Shown here piece by piece: positions 18,801-28,095 of a stretch of 64,000 nucleotides of DNA. The position numbers and the translations under genes are program-made. Within the stretch, counting starts at the first letter, position 1. The number at the start of each line of letters is the position of its first letter. Origin of the DNA: a virus. The DNA lies in the IMG/VR virus record IMGVR_UViG_3300032665_001045, positions 1 through 64,000 of that record. One strand, 5' to 3'. The notes beneath the pieces are model-generated. The model saw only the letters and a program-made list of their open reading frames with translations. It made no database searches and was not told the DNA's origin.

Positions 18801-21800
18801 CTACAGTAATAATTTCAACGTATGCGCTATCATCTGCATACTTAGGAACTCCATCACCACCATTAGCCACATATTTGCTTGGCAATACTGAACTTTGTAC
18901 CCATTCATTAATTTCTATAACAGATCCCGGAAATAAATTACCCCAGTTAATGCTACGATATGTTAAGGTATCTTGCTCATAATCAATATAACGAACTTGA
19001 CTTAAGTTCCACCATACTTTACCAACTTGCATCGTACCCCAATAAACATTAGTATTGATATCAGCAGCCGGATTAGATCCTCTATTATAAATAGCCGGAT
19101 CATATTCTGTTTTGAAACTAATTTCTTGTTCAGCTTGTCCTAAGATTTTACCTTTAGCAGGGTCAATAAATTGTAAGTTTTCAAGAATTTGATTAGATAA
19201 ACTGTTATATAAATAAATTCTACTAATACTATCAACGTCAACTTTATCTTGTTGATATCTAATTAAATTCCATCCTCTTTCTAATGTTGGGTTTTGGAAC
19301 ACGTAAATTGTTCCTGTACCTGTAGGCTCACCATTTACTGTTGAACCGGGTGCTGTCACAGTAATGTATTGTCCTTCGATATCTAATGCATATCCAAATT
19401 CTGCACCTGGAACTAAACTACCTGGATTTAGTTGTTGTGCAAATTGATAACGACCTGGATGTTCTACAACATTACGAGGATCATCGTACAATTCATAAAT
19501 GTAAACACTACCGCTAGACGGAATAGCATCAAGCCATCTAGTAGAATGATGATCGAAAATTGTACCAGAGGCTGTTGTTAACACATCATATGTAGTATCT
19601 GCCTTAGTAGTTCCTCTACCGCTACCGATTACTAACATGTAGGCACTGCTTGCTAATTTAACTTTGCTACCAAAAAATTCACCAGACATTCCGTACGGAT
19701 TAATAATAATTTGCATAAATGCAAATACACGCAAGTCGGCATCTACATATACTCCCGGACTACCTGGTTGACGAACTCCTGATACTATACGCAATTGATC
19801 TTTAAATACAGTAACATCTGAGTTCAATCTTAAATAACCACCTTGATTTACTGCACTAATACCTAGAATATCTGCGTCATTAATATTTGTTACTAGGTCA
19901 TTTAATGAAGCAACATTAGAACTTGGTGTACTTATGTTAGCTACAGTAACTTCAAAATTGTTTAAACGAATTGTATCACCTGTAGTAAATACAGGATTTA
20001 ATTGATATCCAGTATTAGTACCGTATAATCTTCCACGATTATGGAATTTCCAAACTGCACCGCTATTATGTTCTAATCCGTTGCTGTAATAAGGAGCACC
20101 AACATAAATTGCACAGTTATTTGAACAGATTGTTAGGCTTGTGCCAAATGCAGCATTAGCTTGAATAGCTTGTAGGCCGCCTTGTAAACTATCAACTCCG
20201 ACTAATTGTTCTAGTAAATTAAATTGGTTTACTTCAATATATAATATATGGCCTACCGGTGGTGGACTAACAAATGTAATTGTATTTGCACTAGATACAA
20301 AATAATCATTAACTTCAATTCCATCAAGTGTTACTTTATATATATTAGCAATCGTATTCTTAGTAGTGTATACTTGAGCGCCAGTCGTGTTAAATGCTTC
20401 GATTACACGATCATATACCCAGACACTACCTGCACCTGGCTGATTTATGCCGTTTGCGTCTGTTACTGTATCGCCTGGAGCGCCAACTGCCATTTGTGCG
20501 CCATCAAAACTACTTGACAATGCATAGCCGAATTGACTGTTAACATTGCTTGTAGGAATTGTTAACGTTGTTACTAATGAATAATACGGTTGTTGAACGA
20601 TTGTGATATCACTGGCTGATAGAAGTGCTGTAAAATATACAATTTTTCCTGATAATGTATAGTCAATATTAGGAATAAATGTTCTGCTATTACTTGTAAT
20701 CAACAATGAAGTTGCATCATTAGTAGCATATGGCGTAAATGGCAATGTTAATGCCGCTGTTGATGATGGTACAGAAATTATTGTACTTTGCACAGGAACA
20801 AAACGATTTAAACCGTACGCATATACTTTATTATTATTAGGAGCACCTACAAACATCCATTCACCGTCTTGGTTAAATGCAATACTGCTACCAAATGCAT
20901 CGTTTGTTGATGCTACATTACCAACAATAACCTGTGCCTTAGCAAATTTATATGCCGCACTTGGTTTATTGTATATGTAAACATACCCAAGATTATTATA
21001 ACTGCTCGGAGCACCTACAGCAAGAATAGTATTGTTTAATGCATCTTGAGCTAGATCAACTGTAGTACCAAAACCAGAAGTCGGAGTTATAACATTGCCT
21101 GCATCTGGAATTAAACTTAAGTTTTCGTTATAGTTTCCTTGATAATCTTTAAGGAATGTATTAACTATACCAGTATTTCCACTTGTTGGGCTACCAGATA
21201 CAATCACCATATTATCTGCACTCATCTTAACGCTAGAACCAAATCCATCGTTAGAAAAGTATTCATTAGTATTCTTTGTTAATGGTTGTTGTAATGTCCA
21301 TGGATGGGCTTTTTCATATACTTTCCACGTTCCACTAACTGTAGTAAATGGTTGTCCTTGTGTAGATGTAGTGGCTGCATCATCGTCAATCCAAATCTTT
21401 TCACCAACTTGCCATCCATTAGGAGGATTAGTTAATCCAAATATACGTGCATCTTCCATGTATGTAAAACGTAAACTGTCTAATACCAATAACAGGCCAG
21501 ATCCACTTAATGTTGTTAATTTGCTGGTATCACCGCTGTAGGCAACCATAACATTATAATCATCAACAATTTTATAAACTTGATAGAAACCATCAAATGC
21601 AGAATTAAAATTCTGAACAATGAATACCTGTGTTAAAGTTAATTGGTGCGGAGAAGATGTTGTAAATGTAACATATCCGTTTAATGAATTACTTACAGTT
21701 GTTATACCATTATTAGTTTCAGTAACACGATAAACGTTCCAATTCTGTGTAAAATCTTTGGCTACCCAGATGCGATATCCACTACCCATTTGGCTAATGT

Positions 21801-24800
21801 TGTTATCTAAATCTTGATAGTTAGCAAGATCAAATATAGTTAAATCAACATCATTAATATTAACATAACCGGCAGTAGGAATATCATTATCATAATTACT
21901 ATGCGAAGTTCTACTTAATGCAATATTACCAGTATAACTACCTTCCGATTTATACAATTGGTTTGAATTAAAAATAGTAATACCATTACCGGTATTATTA
22001 TTAATTCCTGCAACAAATTGTGCAATTGAAGGATTTACACCAAATGCTTTTTCGTCTAACGGAATTTCTATATACGGGTTACTATCAAGAGCACCGTACT
22101 CGCCAACACGCATTGCCCATTCTTCGTAGAATGCTATTTCACTACTTAAATTATCAAATGTAGCAGTAAGCATTTGGTTAACTGCATTGGCAGAACCTTT
22201 TTGTGCAATAAAACCTTTATAAAACTCAATTTGAGTAGTTTCACTTAGACCTAAATCACTTAAATATTGTCTTGGTTTAAAACCGATCAATGCATGACTA
22301 TATTCTATTTGATCTTTATCTTTAATCTCGCCATAACTATCATAGTATGATTGTGATTCAACTGCTAATGTTGCAAAGTTAGGCAAAAGACCTGTTTGTA
22401 TTTGCGTGCGATTAAGTTGTTGCCAGAATTGAAATTGGAATTCTGGATTAGCAATAATATTTTGCAATGCAGTATAATATTGATTTTTATATTGAACTAT
22501 ATCACCTTTAAGATAATCAGTTCCTTGATCCCATATATCAATTTCTCCACTGCTATAAATGAATCCCGGTGCACTTAAACTACCGTTCCATAAAGCAGTT
22601 TTTTGTCCAATTAATTTTAAACGATATTGTCTATTACCAGTTTCTGGTTGATAGATAACATCGTTAAACACTGTTGTGTTATCAAATACTAATACATGCT
22701 CGTATTGGACTAGATTAATTTCAACATACCCAATTACACTGGCACTATCATTTAACGTTAATTTAAATGTATTTGGACTACGCAGTACGTCATAATTATT
22801 ATTCTTAACAAGACCGAAGTTTTGGTCTAAAACCTTGCTTCCGTATTGGCTATCTTCGATGCCGTCAGTAATTGCACTAATACTAATAGCATTTAACACA
22901 TTAGCTACAGGACTCAATACAATAATACTACCATTTGACCAACCCTGTTGTGTCCAGAATAAAAATTCTTTAGAACTTAGTGTCCAATTACGTATTTCTC
23001 CTAATTGCGGATCCGAATCGGTAAATGTAAATCCTTGTGCAATTAAATAACGTTCATAACTAATAAGGAAATCTACAACCTGTTGTTGTGTTGTAAATTC
23101 ATATCCATAAGGCACAGTTAATTTTAAATTTTGATAATCTTTGAAAACCGTTGCAGTGTTGTTTAATACTGAAATTCCAACAGCATTAGAATTAATTTCA
23201 CTAGGAATAATTGTAAAGTACGGATCATTTAGATTGTATCCGCGAATACTATAACCATTTTCAGTTTTTTCAACAATTACAGCACTATATGTTAATGTCT
23301 GTATAGGTGTTGATTTGTATAGATATACACTGTAGTTTTCATTAGGTACCACAATACTATTACTGGTACTTGCTGGACTTACTTGTTCAGCTAATACTTG
23401 TAAATATTTTTGGTCAGTGAATCCACCTGCTTTATATGCTAATTCAACTTTATAATTTTGCAATAAAGGTGTGATATAACTTGCAGGATTAATTCCTTGA
23501 CTGGTTAAATAATCTGCAATCCAGTTTATATAACCTGCACCACGATATGGTGTGCCTGATGTTGTATCACCATTAAAATCTACATCAAATTGAGTTAGAT
23601 GTTGATTTGTATTAGAAGTTAGATATTGACCTATTGTGTAGTTATATGTATAATTGTAAGTATCTGCCAACAAGCCAAAGAATCTGCCAGGTTTAGCTAC
23701 AGCTAATGCTAATTGAACAGCATAAGGAAAATCACTACTATTACGCCAAGCATATTCTACAGGCCCATATTGACCCACTGACCACGAATTACCTGCTTTA
23801 ATTGAGTTAAATGATGCCGTTAATATTGCTGCCGGACTTAATAAATTGCCATTATCATCTACAGGAATAATTTGGCTTAGTCCTGTACGCACATAGTTTG
23901 AATCAATACCTTGACGCGGGCCGAATCTAATCATTCCTGCTTCTAAGTCGTCCCATAATAATTTATTACCGCCTGTGTAAGGTGCAGGACCATAAAACTC
24001 TACCCACCAGCTTGGCATTGCTGTGAATCCTAGCATCTCCCACGGCGTTAGATGCGGACGGAATGTATCGTAGAAGTATTGATAACATGCTCTCCAGCTA
24101 CCCGGTAATCGTTCTCCGTTAATACGGTCAACAAAATTACTATAATTCCATGTAAATGCATCACTGCTATCAAATGTTTCATTAGTAGAGAAATCTAATT
24201 TATTGTTTCCTAACCAGTGTAGGAAACTTTGCGATACAATCTGAGTAGTTTCAGCTAATGCATAGTCAGTTGTTCTAAATTTGCCAGGAATTACTGATAA
24301 AATATCTTCATATGTGCCTACGTCAGGTAGTTTAATATTATTGTAGATACGTAATTCAAGTTCTAATAAGAAACTATCGCGATAGTCGTTAAATGCAGGA
24401 GTAATACTACCGTCATGGCCACGAATAACATTGATACCTTGTATGTTAGTTGTCGGATCAACGTATCTATATGTGTCATCTAGAAACATTTCAGGAATAA
24501 ATTTTGGCCATAATCCTAATTTAGTAGGTGTTTCTGGAACAAATGCACCATCAGTATTTGCGTATTCTACTATGGTAATTACATCGCCAACATTAAAATT
24601 AGTTAACCAAACTTGATTTACAATATCATAAAACGTCACAGAAGGTCTGTCAGTTCTAAAATTAAAATCAATACCAACAACTAATTGTTCACCATTTAAG
24701 TAAACTAACACAGCAAGATTGCTTAGTTGTTGGTTATTGAAAATAGTCGTAAGTTCGTAATCAGTGGTTAACGGATCAAATACTGTATAAGTTAATGTAT

Positions 24801-27800
24801 TTTTCAATGTACCATACGGTACCATATCACTGTAATACCACGGAAATGATTTATTTTTAATACTGTTAATTGTTGTTAAAATTAAATCAACACTAGATAC
24901 TGGATCATTTGGATCAATACCATTTAATGACGCACTCAAGTTTAAAAATTTATTTTTAAATTTAGTATATTCTTGTTGCGCATATCTAGTAGCATCAATA
25001 AAGTTAGCGGTATTATCCAATAAAAATATTGCGCTATGCGGTACTGGGGCACTATTTTGTAAAATTGTGCCACCTTGTGAATTAATTTCGATATCTCGAA
25101 GATTGCTAGATCCCAATACATTGCCGACTACCGTTGTACTATTTTGTGCCAGTGCAACTAAGTGGTTTCTTATTTGACCTAAAGTCATTGTTGATATATC
25201 AGTATTTTGTGCATTTAATTCTAAGTTAGTAGGAATTTGATAAGATCCTATTTTACTTACTTCAGAACTATAAACTAATATATCGATTTTATCGCCTTCG
25301 TCCGGTACTGAAATTACTCTAATATCAATGTTTGCACCAGCATCTGGTGCAGTAGCAAATAATATAGTTGACCCAGAAACACCAAATTGTAATGGTGTTT
25401 GGACAATATTATCAACAATAACTACAACACCATTAACAGTATTGCCGTTAGTAACAGTAAATGTTTTAGTTACGCCGTCACCAGTAAATGTTTGATCAAT
25501 AGTCAAACGCACACTATTACCGATATATAGCCATTGTGATTGTTCTAAGTATGTGTAGTTATGATAAACTTTTAGATACGGAATAGATGCTTGTGTATCT
25601 GGTGTAACATCAATCGGAAATACACTATTAATGCCATTAGCGATATATCCAATTAACTGATATTGTTTTGTATATTCTACAACAGTTTGCCATGTATTTC
25701 TAGGCTCTAACGTATTAGCATCAACTATTGTTTGTAAAAATCCCGACGAAACATCCATAGTAGTCACTAATGAATCTACATAATTAAATGTATCTGTACT
25801 AAAATAAGTTTGAAATTCCATCTCACCTTGAGTTGTTAAATTTCTATAACTTAATGGAAATCCTAATACAGGATCATTAACACCGGCACTAGATTTTAAA
25901 TATCCAAATAATTGCGTTCCAGCAAATGTACTTCTGTTATATGTAGAAAAACTTTTACCAGTTGAATCAAATACATCAAATAATGGCGGTTGTTGTAGTC
26001 CAGTTTTTTGTTGACTATCATTCCAATTTACACCATCATACCACCACTGGCTACCTGCATATTTGCCCTGTAATACTACTAATGTATCGTATGCTGATGC
26101 AACTCCATCATCAGCTAATGTTAAGTCGATATATTGAGTACCTGTTGGTAATCCATTTTCATCAACTTGGTATTGAACTAGATTAACTACATAAATTCTA
26201 TTTTTAACCAACGGATCAATGTCATTAGCAAATAATACTCGAAGGCCATCAGTTACTGTAATACCAAATGCTTCTGTTAACGGTTGTCCTTGTAATTGCG
26301 TAAAGGCATCCAATGTAGTAGTATCTAAAATGTCAATTGGTTGCTTACCGATGCGCCCATAATTTAATAATAAGATGTCAGGATTAAACTGTATAATAGG
26401 ACGAGTTGCACGTAAAGATTGATCAAATACCGGAACTGTGTTATTATATGCTGCTGTATCAGTAATAACCTGTCTATGAAACCAGCGATTATTGCGTGAC
26501 CATGCATTAAGATCAACACTACTACGATTAATAGTAATATAATCAGGAAATATTTCGTCCGGATAATTTAATGCCAATTCATTATGGTATGCTTCTGGAG
26601 TTACTAATAGATTTACATCTACTAAACGAATACCGTTAGCTGATCCTACTTCTTCAACATAATATTGATTATTTTGATATGTTGAAGGAGTCACGTCAGT
26701 GCCAAATTGAATTTTTAGACCTGTAGTAAATTGTACTCCATTAGGGCTGGTATAATTTAATTTACCTAAAATATCGTTTTCGACATCAATTGACCAATTA
26801 CTAAATTCTACTAATTTAATCGAATCGTTAATATCAGAATTTATACCATCTTGTATGTACAAAACATTTGCACTTGCTGTAATTAATGGTACTTGGTGAA
26901 AGAACCCATCATAATCTTTATAAAAATCTTTATTTGCATTTACAAGTCCGTAGCGAACATAAACCTTTTGGTTAACCGCTACATCTTGAATATATACTAA
27001 TCTAATTAGTTTGTCAGTTACTCCAGGAACCGTTACAAGTTTTACTTGCCAAATTCCATATTGTTCAGAATCCGGAACTACTGTGCCTGCGTCATATCCT
27101 GGAATAGTAGCCTGTGTTATTGGATCAATAACAGCAGGAGCAGTCCAAATATTTTGTTGATTTTCTAATAACCCTTGATTTGCAAATATTAAATATTTTC
27201 CATCTAAGGTGCCTGTGATACCACCGTATTGTGGGAATGCCGCAAGGAATTGACTTATAAATTGGTTTTCTAAATCTGAATATGCTAATGGAGTTGCATA
27301 ATCTACATTATATATTGTAGGCATAGACAAATATACATCTTGTGCCGTTGATTGTGGTACTTGAAACGTGATAACACCAGAGTCGGTGCCGTTGTTTGTT
27401 ACACCTAATACATCACGTGAACTAATAGTAGGAGTTGCAGATAACACTCCGCTGGTTCCTAATTGAGATTGAATCCAAAAAGGATACCCAGGTTGGTTGA
27501 CTACAAAAGTATATGTACCACCACGTGCAAATGTTAATGAGTTATCAACTTCTCCTTCGGATGTAAACACATATTGGTTATTGGTTGTATCACGTGTTAC
27601 TACCCAGGTTTTTGTTAATTCAATGCCTGTGGTATCGACCATTACAGGATCAGGTCCATTAGGTAACCAATAGTATTGGCTGAAGTTAACAAACTTATCA
27701 AAACTAATTAATGGGTCAAAACTATAATATTCACTATCAAATAGTCTACTATGATTATTAACAATACCACCGTAATATTTGATTTTATTTAATAGATCAG

Positions 27801-28068
27801 GATAGCTACTAAAGAAAGAAATATTATTCTGTAAATCACGAACAACTACACTTGGTTCAAGTTGATAATTTTGTCTATCACTGGTATATTCTGTGATATA
27901 ACTATCCCCTGTCTTATATGTAGGAGCAAATTTTCTACCAATATATCCATATAATGTTGTTAAGTTAGGTTCACTAACTAATTGATCCATTGTAGCTGAT
28001 AGAAATTTTTGATTAGTATCAGATTGGAATATTACAGGAAGAAAATTTAAAGTTTTTATAGCTGCCAT
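15865..28068 (-). CDS. Giant baseplate/tail structural protein with FG-GAP-type beta-propeller (4,067 aa)
   Basis: This is one uninterrupted frame of 4,067 residues, beginning MAAIKTLNFLPVIFQSDTNQ. It lies directly after gp6, where T4 encodes gp7, but is about four times that length, so it is better described as a gp7-position wedge/fibre protein than as gp7. Between about residues 2265 and 2915 there are six or seven blades of the FG-GAP type: FGSS/FGTT/FGYA starts followed by VGAP or TAPG. These are typical of integrin-like beta-propellers and suggest a carbohydrate- or protein-binding head. Near 3600-3665 two copies of the GYGYTTPPSITI / GSGYVTTPTIII motif occur. It stops with TAG, followed two codons later by TAA. 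Confidence 0.8.
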   Translation of the reverse strand: MAAIKTLNFLPVIFQSDTNQKFLSATMDQLVSEPNLTTLYGYIGRKFAPTYKTGDSYITEYTSDRQNYQLEPSVVVRDLQNNISFFSSYPDLLNKIKYYGGIVNNHSRLFDSEYYSFDPLISFDKFVNFSQYYWLPNGPDPVMVDTTGIELTKTWVVTRDTTNNQYVFTSEGEVDNSLTFARGGTYTFVVNQPGYPFWIQSQLGTSGVLSATPTISSRDVLGVTNNGTDSGVITFQVPQSTAQDVYLSMPTIYNVDYATPLAYSDLENQFISQFLAAFPQYGGITGTLDGKYLIFANQGLLENQQNIWTAPAVIDPITQATIPGYDAGTVVPDSEQYGIWQVKLVTVPGVTDKLIRLVYIQDVAVNQKVYVRYGLVNANKDFYKDYDGFFHQVPLITASANVLYIQDGINSDINDSIKLVEFSNWSIDVENDILGKLNYTSPNGVQFTTGLKIQFGTDVTPSTYQNNQYYVEEVGSANGIRLVDVNLLVTPEAYHNELALNYPDEIFPDYITINRSSVDLNAWSRNNRWFHRQVITDTAAYNNTVPVFDQSLRATRPIIQFNPDILLLNYGRIGKQPIDILDTTTLDAFTQLQGQPLTEAFGITVTDGLRVLFANDIDPLVKNRIYVVNLVQYQVDENGLPTGTQYIDLTLADDGVASAYDTLVVLQGKYAGSQWWYDGVNWNDSQQKTGLQQPPLFDVFDSTGKSFSTYNRSTFAGTQLFGYLKSSAGVNDPVLGFPLSYRNLTTQGEMEFQTYFSTDTFNYVDSLVTTMDVSSGFLQTIVDANTLEPRNTWQTVVEYTKQYQLIGYIANGINSVFPIDVTPDTQASIPYLKVYHNYTYLEQSQWLYIGNSVRLTIDQTFTGDGVTKTFTVTNGNTVNGVVVIVDNIVQTPLQFGVSGSTILFATAPDAGANIDIRVISVPDEGDKIDILVYSSEVSKIGSYQIPTNLELNAQNTDISTMTLGQIRNHLVALAQNSTTVVGNVLGSSNLRDIEINSQGGTILQNSAPVPHSAIFLLDNTANFIDATRYAQQEYTKFKNKFLNLSASLNGIDPNDPVSSVDLILTTINSIKNKSFPWYYSDMVPYGTLKNTLTYTVFDPLTTDYELTTIFNNQQLSNLAVLVYLNGEQLVVGIDFNFRTDRPSVTFYDIVNQVWLTNFNVGDVITIVEYANTDGAFVPETPTKLGLWPKFIPEMFLDDTYRYVDPTTNIQGINVIRGHDGSITPAFNDYRDSFLLELELRIYNNIKLPDVGTYEDILSVIPGKFRTTDYALAETTQIVSQSFLHWLGNNKLDFSTNETFDSSDAFTWNYSNFVDRINGERLPGSWRACYQYFYDTFRPHLTPWEMLGFTAMPSWWVEFYGPAPYTGGNKLLWDDLEAGMIRFGPRQGIDSNYVRTGLSQIIPVDDNGNLLSPAAILTASFNSIKAGNSWSVGQYGPVEYAWRNSSDFPYAVQLALAVAKPGRFFGLLADTYNYTYNYTIGQYLTSNTNQHLTQFDVDFNGDTTSGTPYRGAGYINWIADYLTSQGINPASYITPLLQNYKVELAYKAGGFTDQKYLQVLAEQVSPASTSNSIVVPNENYSVYLYKSTPIQTLTYSAVIVEKTENGYSIRGYNLNDPYFTIIPSEINSNAVGISVLNNTATVFKDYQNLKLTVPYGYEFTTQQQVVDFLISYERYLIAQGFTFTDSDPQLGEIRNWTLSSKEFLFWTQQGWSNGSIIVLSPVANVLNAISISAITDGIEDSQYGSKVLDQNFGLVKNNNYDVLRSPNTFKLTLNDSASVIGYVEINLVQYEHVLVFDNTTVFNDVIYQPETGNRQYRLKLIGQKTALWNGSLSAPGFIYSSGEIDIWDQGTDYLKGDIVQYKNQYYTALQNIIANPEFQFQFWQQLNRTQIQTGLLPNFATLAVESQSYYDSYGEIKDKDQIEYSHALIGFKPRQYLSDLGLSETTQIEFYKGFIAQKGSANAVNQMLTATFDNLSSEIAFYEEWAMRVGEYGALDSNPYIEIPLDEKAFGVNPSIAQFVAGINNNTGNGITIFNSNQLYKSEGSYTGNIALSRTSHSNYDNDIPTAGYVNINDVDLTIFDLANYQDLDNNISQMGSGYRIWVAKDFTQNWNVYRVTETNNGITTVSNSLNGYVTFTTSSPHQLTLTQVFIVQNFNSAFDGFYQVYKIVDDYNVMVAYSGDTSKLTTLSGSGLLLVLDSLRFTYMEDARIFGLTNPPNGWQVGEKIWIDDDAATTSTQGQPFTTVSGTWKVYEKAHPWTLQQPLTKNTNEYFSNDGFGSSVKMSADNMVIVSGSPTSGNTGIVNTFLKDYQGNYNENLSLIPDAGNVITPTSGFGTTVDLAQDALNNTILAVGAPSSYNNLGYVYIYNKPSAAYKFAKAQVIVGNVASTNDAFGSSIAFNQDGEWMFVGAPNNNKVYAYGLNRFVPVQSTIISVPSSTAALTLPFTPYATNDATSLLITSNSRTFIPNIDYTLSGKIVYFTALLSASDITIVQQPYYSLVTTLTIPTSNVNSQFGYALSSSFDGAQMAVGAPGDTVTDANGINQPGAGSVWVYDRVIEAFNTTGAQVYTTKNTIANIYKVTLDGIEVNDYFVSSANTITFVSPPPVGHILYIEVNQFNLLEQLVGVDSLQGGLQAIQANAAFGTSLTICSNNCAIYVGAPYYSNGLEHNSGAVWKFHNRGRLYGTNTGYQLNPVFTTGDTIRLNNFEVTVANISTPSSNVASLNDLVTNINDADILGISAVNQGGYLRLNSDVTVFKDQLRIVSGVRQPGSPGVYVDADLRVFAFMQIIINPYGMSGEFFGSKVKLASSAYMLVIGSGRGTTKADTTYDVLTTASGTIFDHHSTRWLDAIPSSGSVYIYELYDDPRNVVEHPGRYQFAQQLNPGSLVPGAEFGYALDIEGQYITVTAPGSTVNGEPTGTGTIYVFQNPTLERGWNLIRYQQDKVDVDSISRIYLYNSLSNQILENLQFIDPAKGKILGQAEQEISFKTEYDPAIYNRGSNPAADINTNVYWGTMQVGKVWWNLSQVRYIDYEQDTLTYRSINWGNLFPGSVIEINEWVQSSVLPSKYVANGGDGVPKYADDSAYVEIITVDPITDIIGSVYYFWVTGKTTVDPNNTERSIPTTSIQDIILNPKNQGIAYAAVIQNSAIILYNVGSYLSAKNTILHLDYQLLINTNIIHSEYQLVQKGKPNGIIPDRVVNKLIDSLAGIDNQGAAVPDPGLSLANSYGISIRPRQSMFVDRLTALSELIAYVNSIFVINPITEEFNLTALNDQEPVPNAKLNAYDLSIDTDAELAYINVNGLTPGYVVLVLNDSTQDGLWVLYQLQEDLTWGIYQVQSYKNSLYWSYIDWYATGYSSGTKPTYSVSTQVDALKLSLAIGDIVKVNNSDRGGWILLLVESTAPTFTTVGIQNGTIQLDSSLSDFANNEIGFGNQGFSTNRYDQNPNIEIRSIVTAIKDTIFINQLEGNFNNLFFILINYLLTEQTYVDWLFKSSFISVVHQLRTLSQFPSYTPDNQTYYQDYIDEVKPYRTKVREYLINYSGSDTFNGSITDFDLPSYYDTSTITSIFRSPSGEYPYTAEDEATWQTFPYNQWYQNRTLQVDSILIENPGYGYTTPPSITIVGGGATAGGATANCYIDGNTGEITAINVITPGSGYVTTPTIIINGSANIAATAYATLKNYQVRSFDTTIKFDRITYSSTVQDWQPNTAYTAGTIVSYASSEGNTSIRSAYQVTEDITTGAIFNPLDYTVLSANSFSNANDRIIGYYQPSASMPARDLTQLVPGVDYPGVQVLGADFDLNPNYGSLFGGILDNIDYDDNGSPILSQASLDTIIQSQFTDAALGTRAEDINVDGGAYVDQYASHAPEELVPGIVFDTLDMRIYTKINSGANVIAYRVFNNMLNQTSYLRISTAYTTTLSANLALTDTTISVVNASALTPPSIANNTPGVVFIGGERITYWTIDLVNNVLGQIRRGTQGTAAVSLYTSGTSVIDGGIDQNIVGSSNYSWTPTVNVTDTTTSSNTYTFIANVTYTRNYANVFYNHGISTAIDGTGLTGSTTPAALFLKAYPIS

Positions 28069-28095
28069 CGTTATATCTCAAAGGTTATATAGTAT

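Noticed and set aside
20248-20517. Plus-strand open frames inside the giant and fibre genes
   Set aside because: They are antisense to long coding frames, lack ribosome-binding sites and have biased composition typical of shadow frames.
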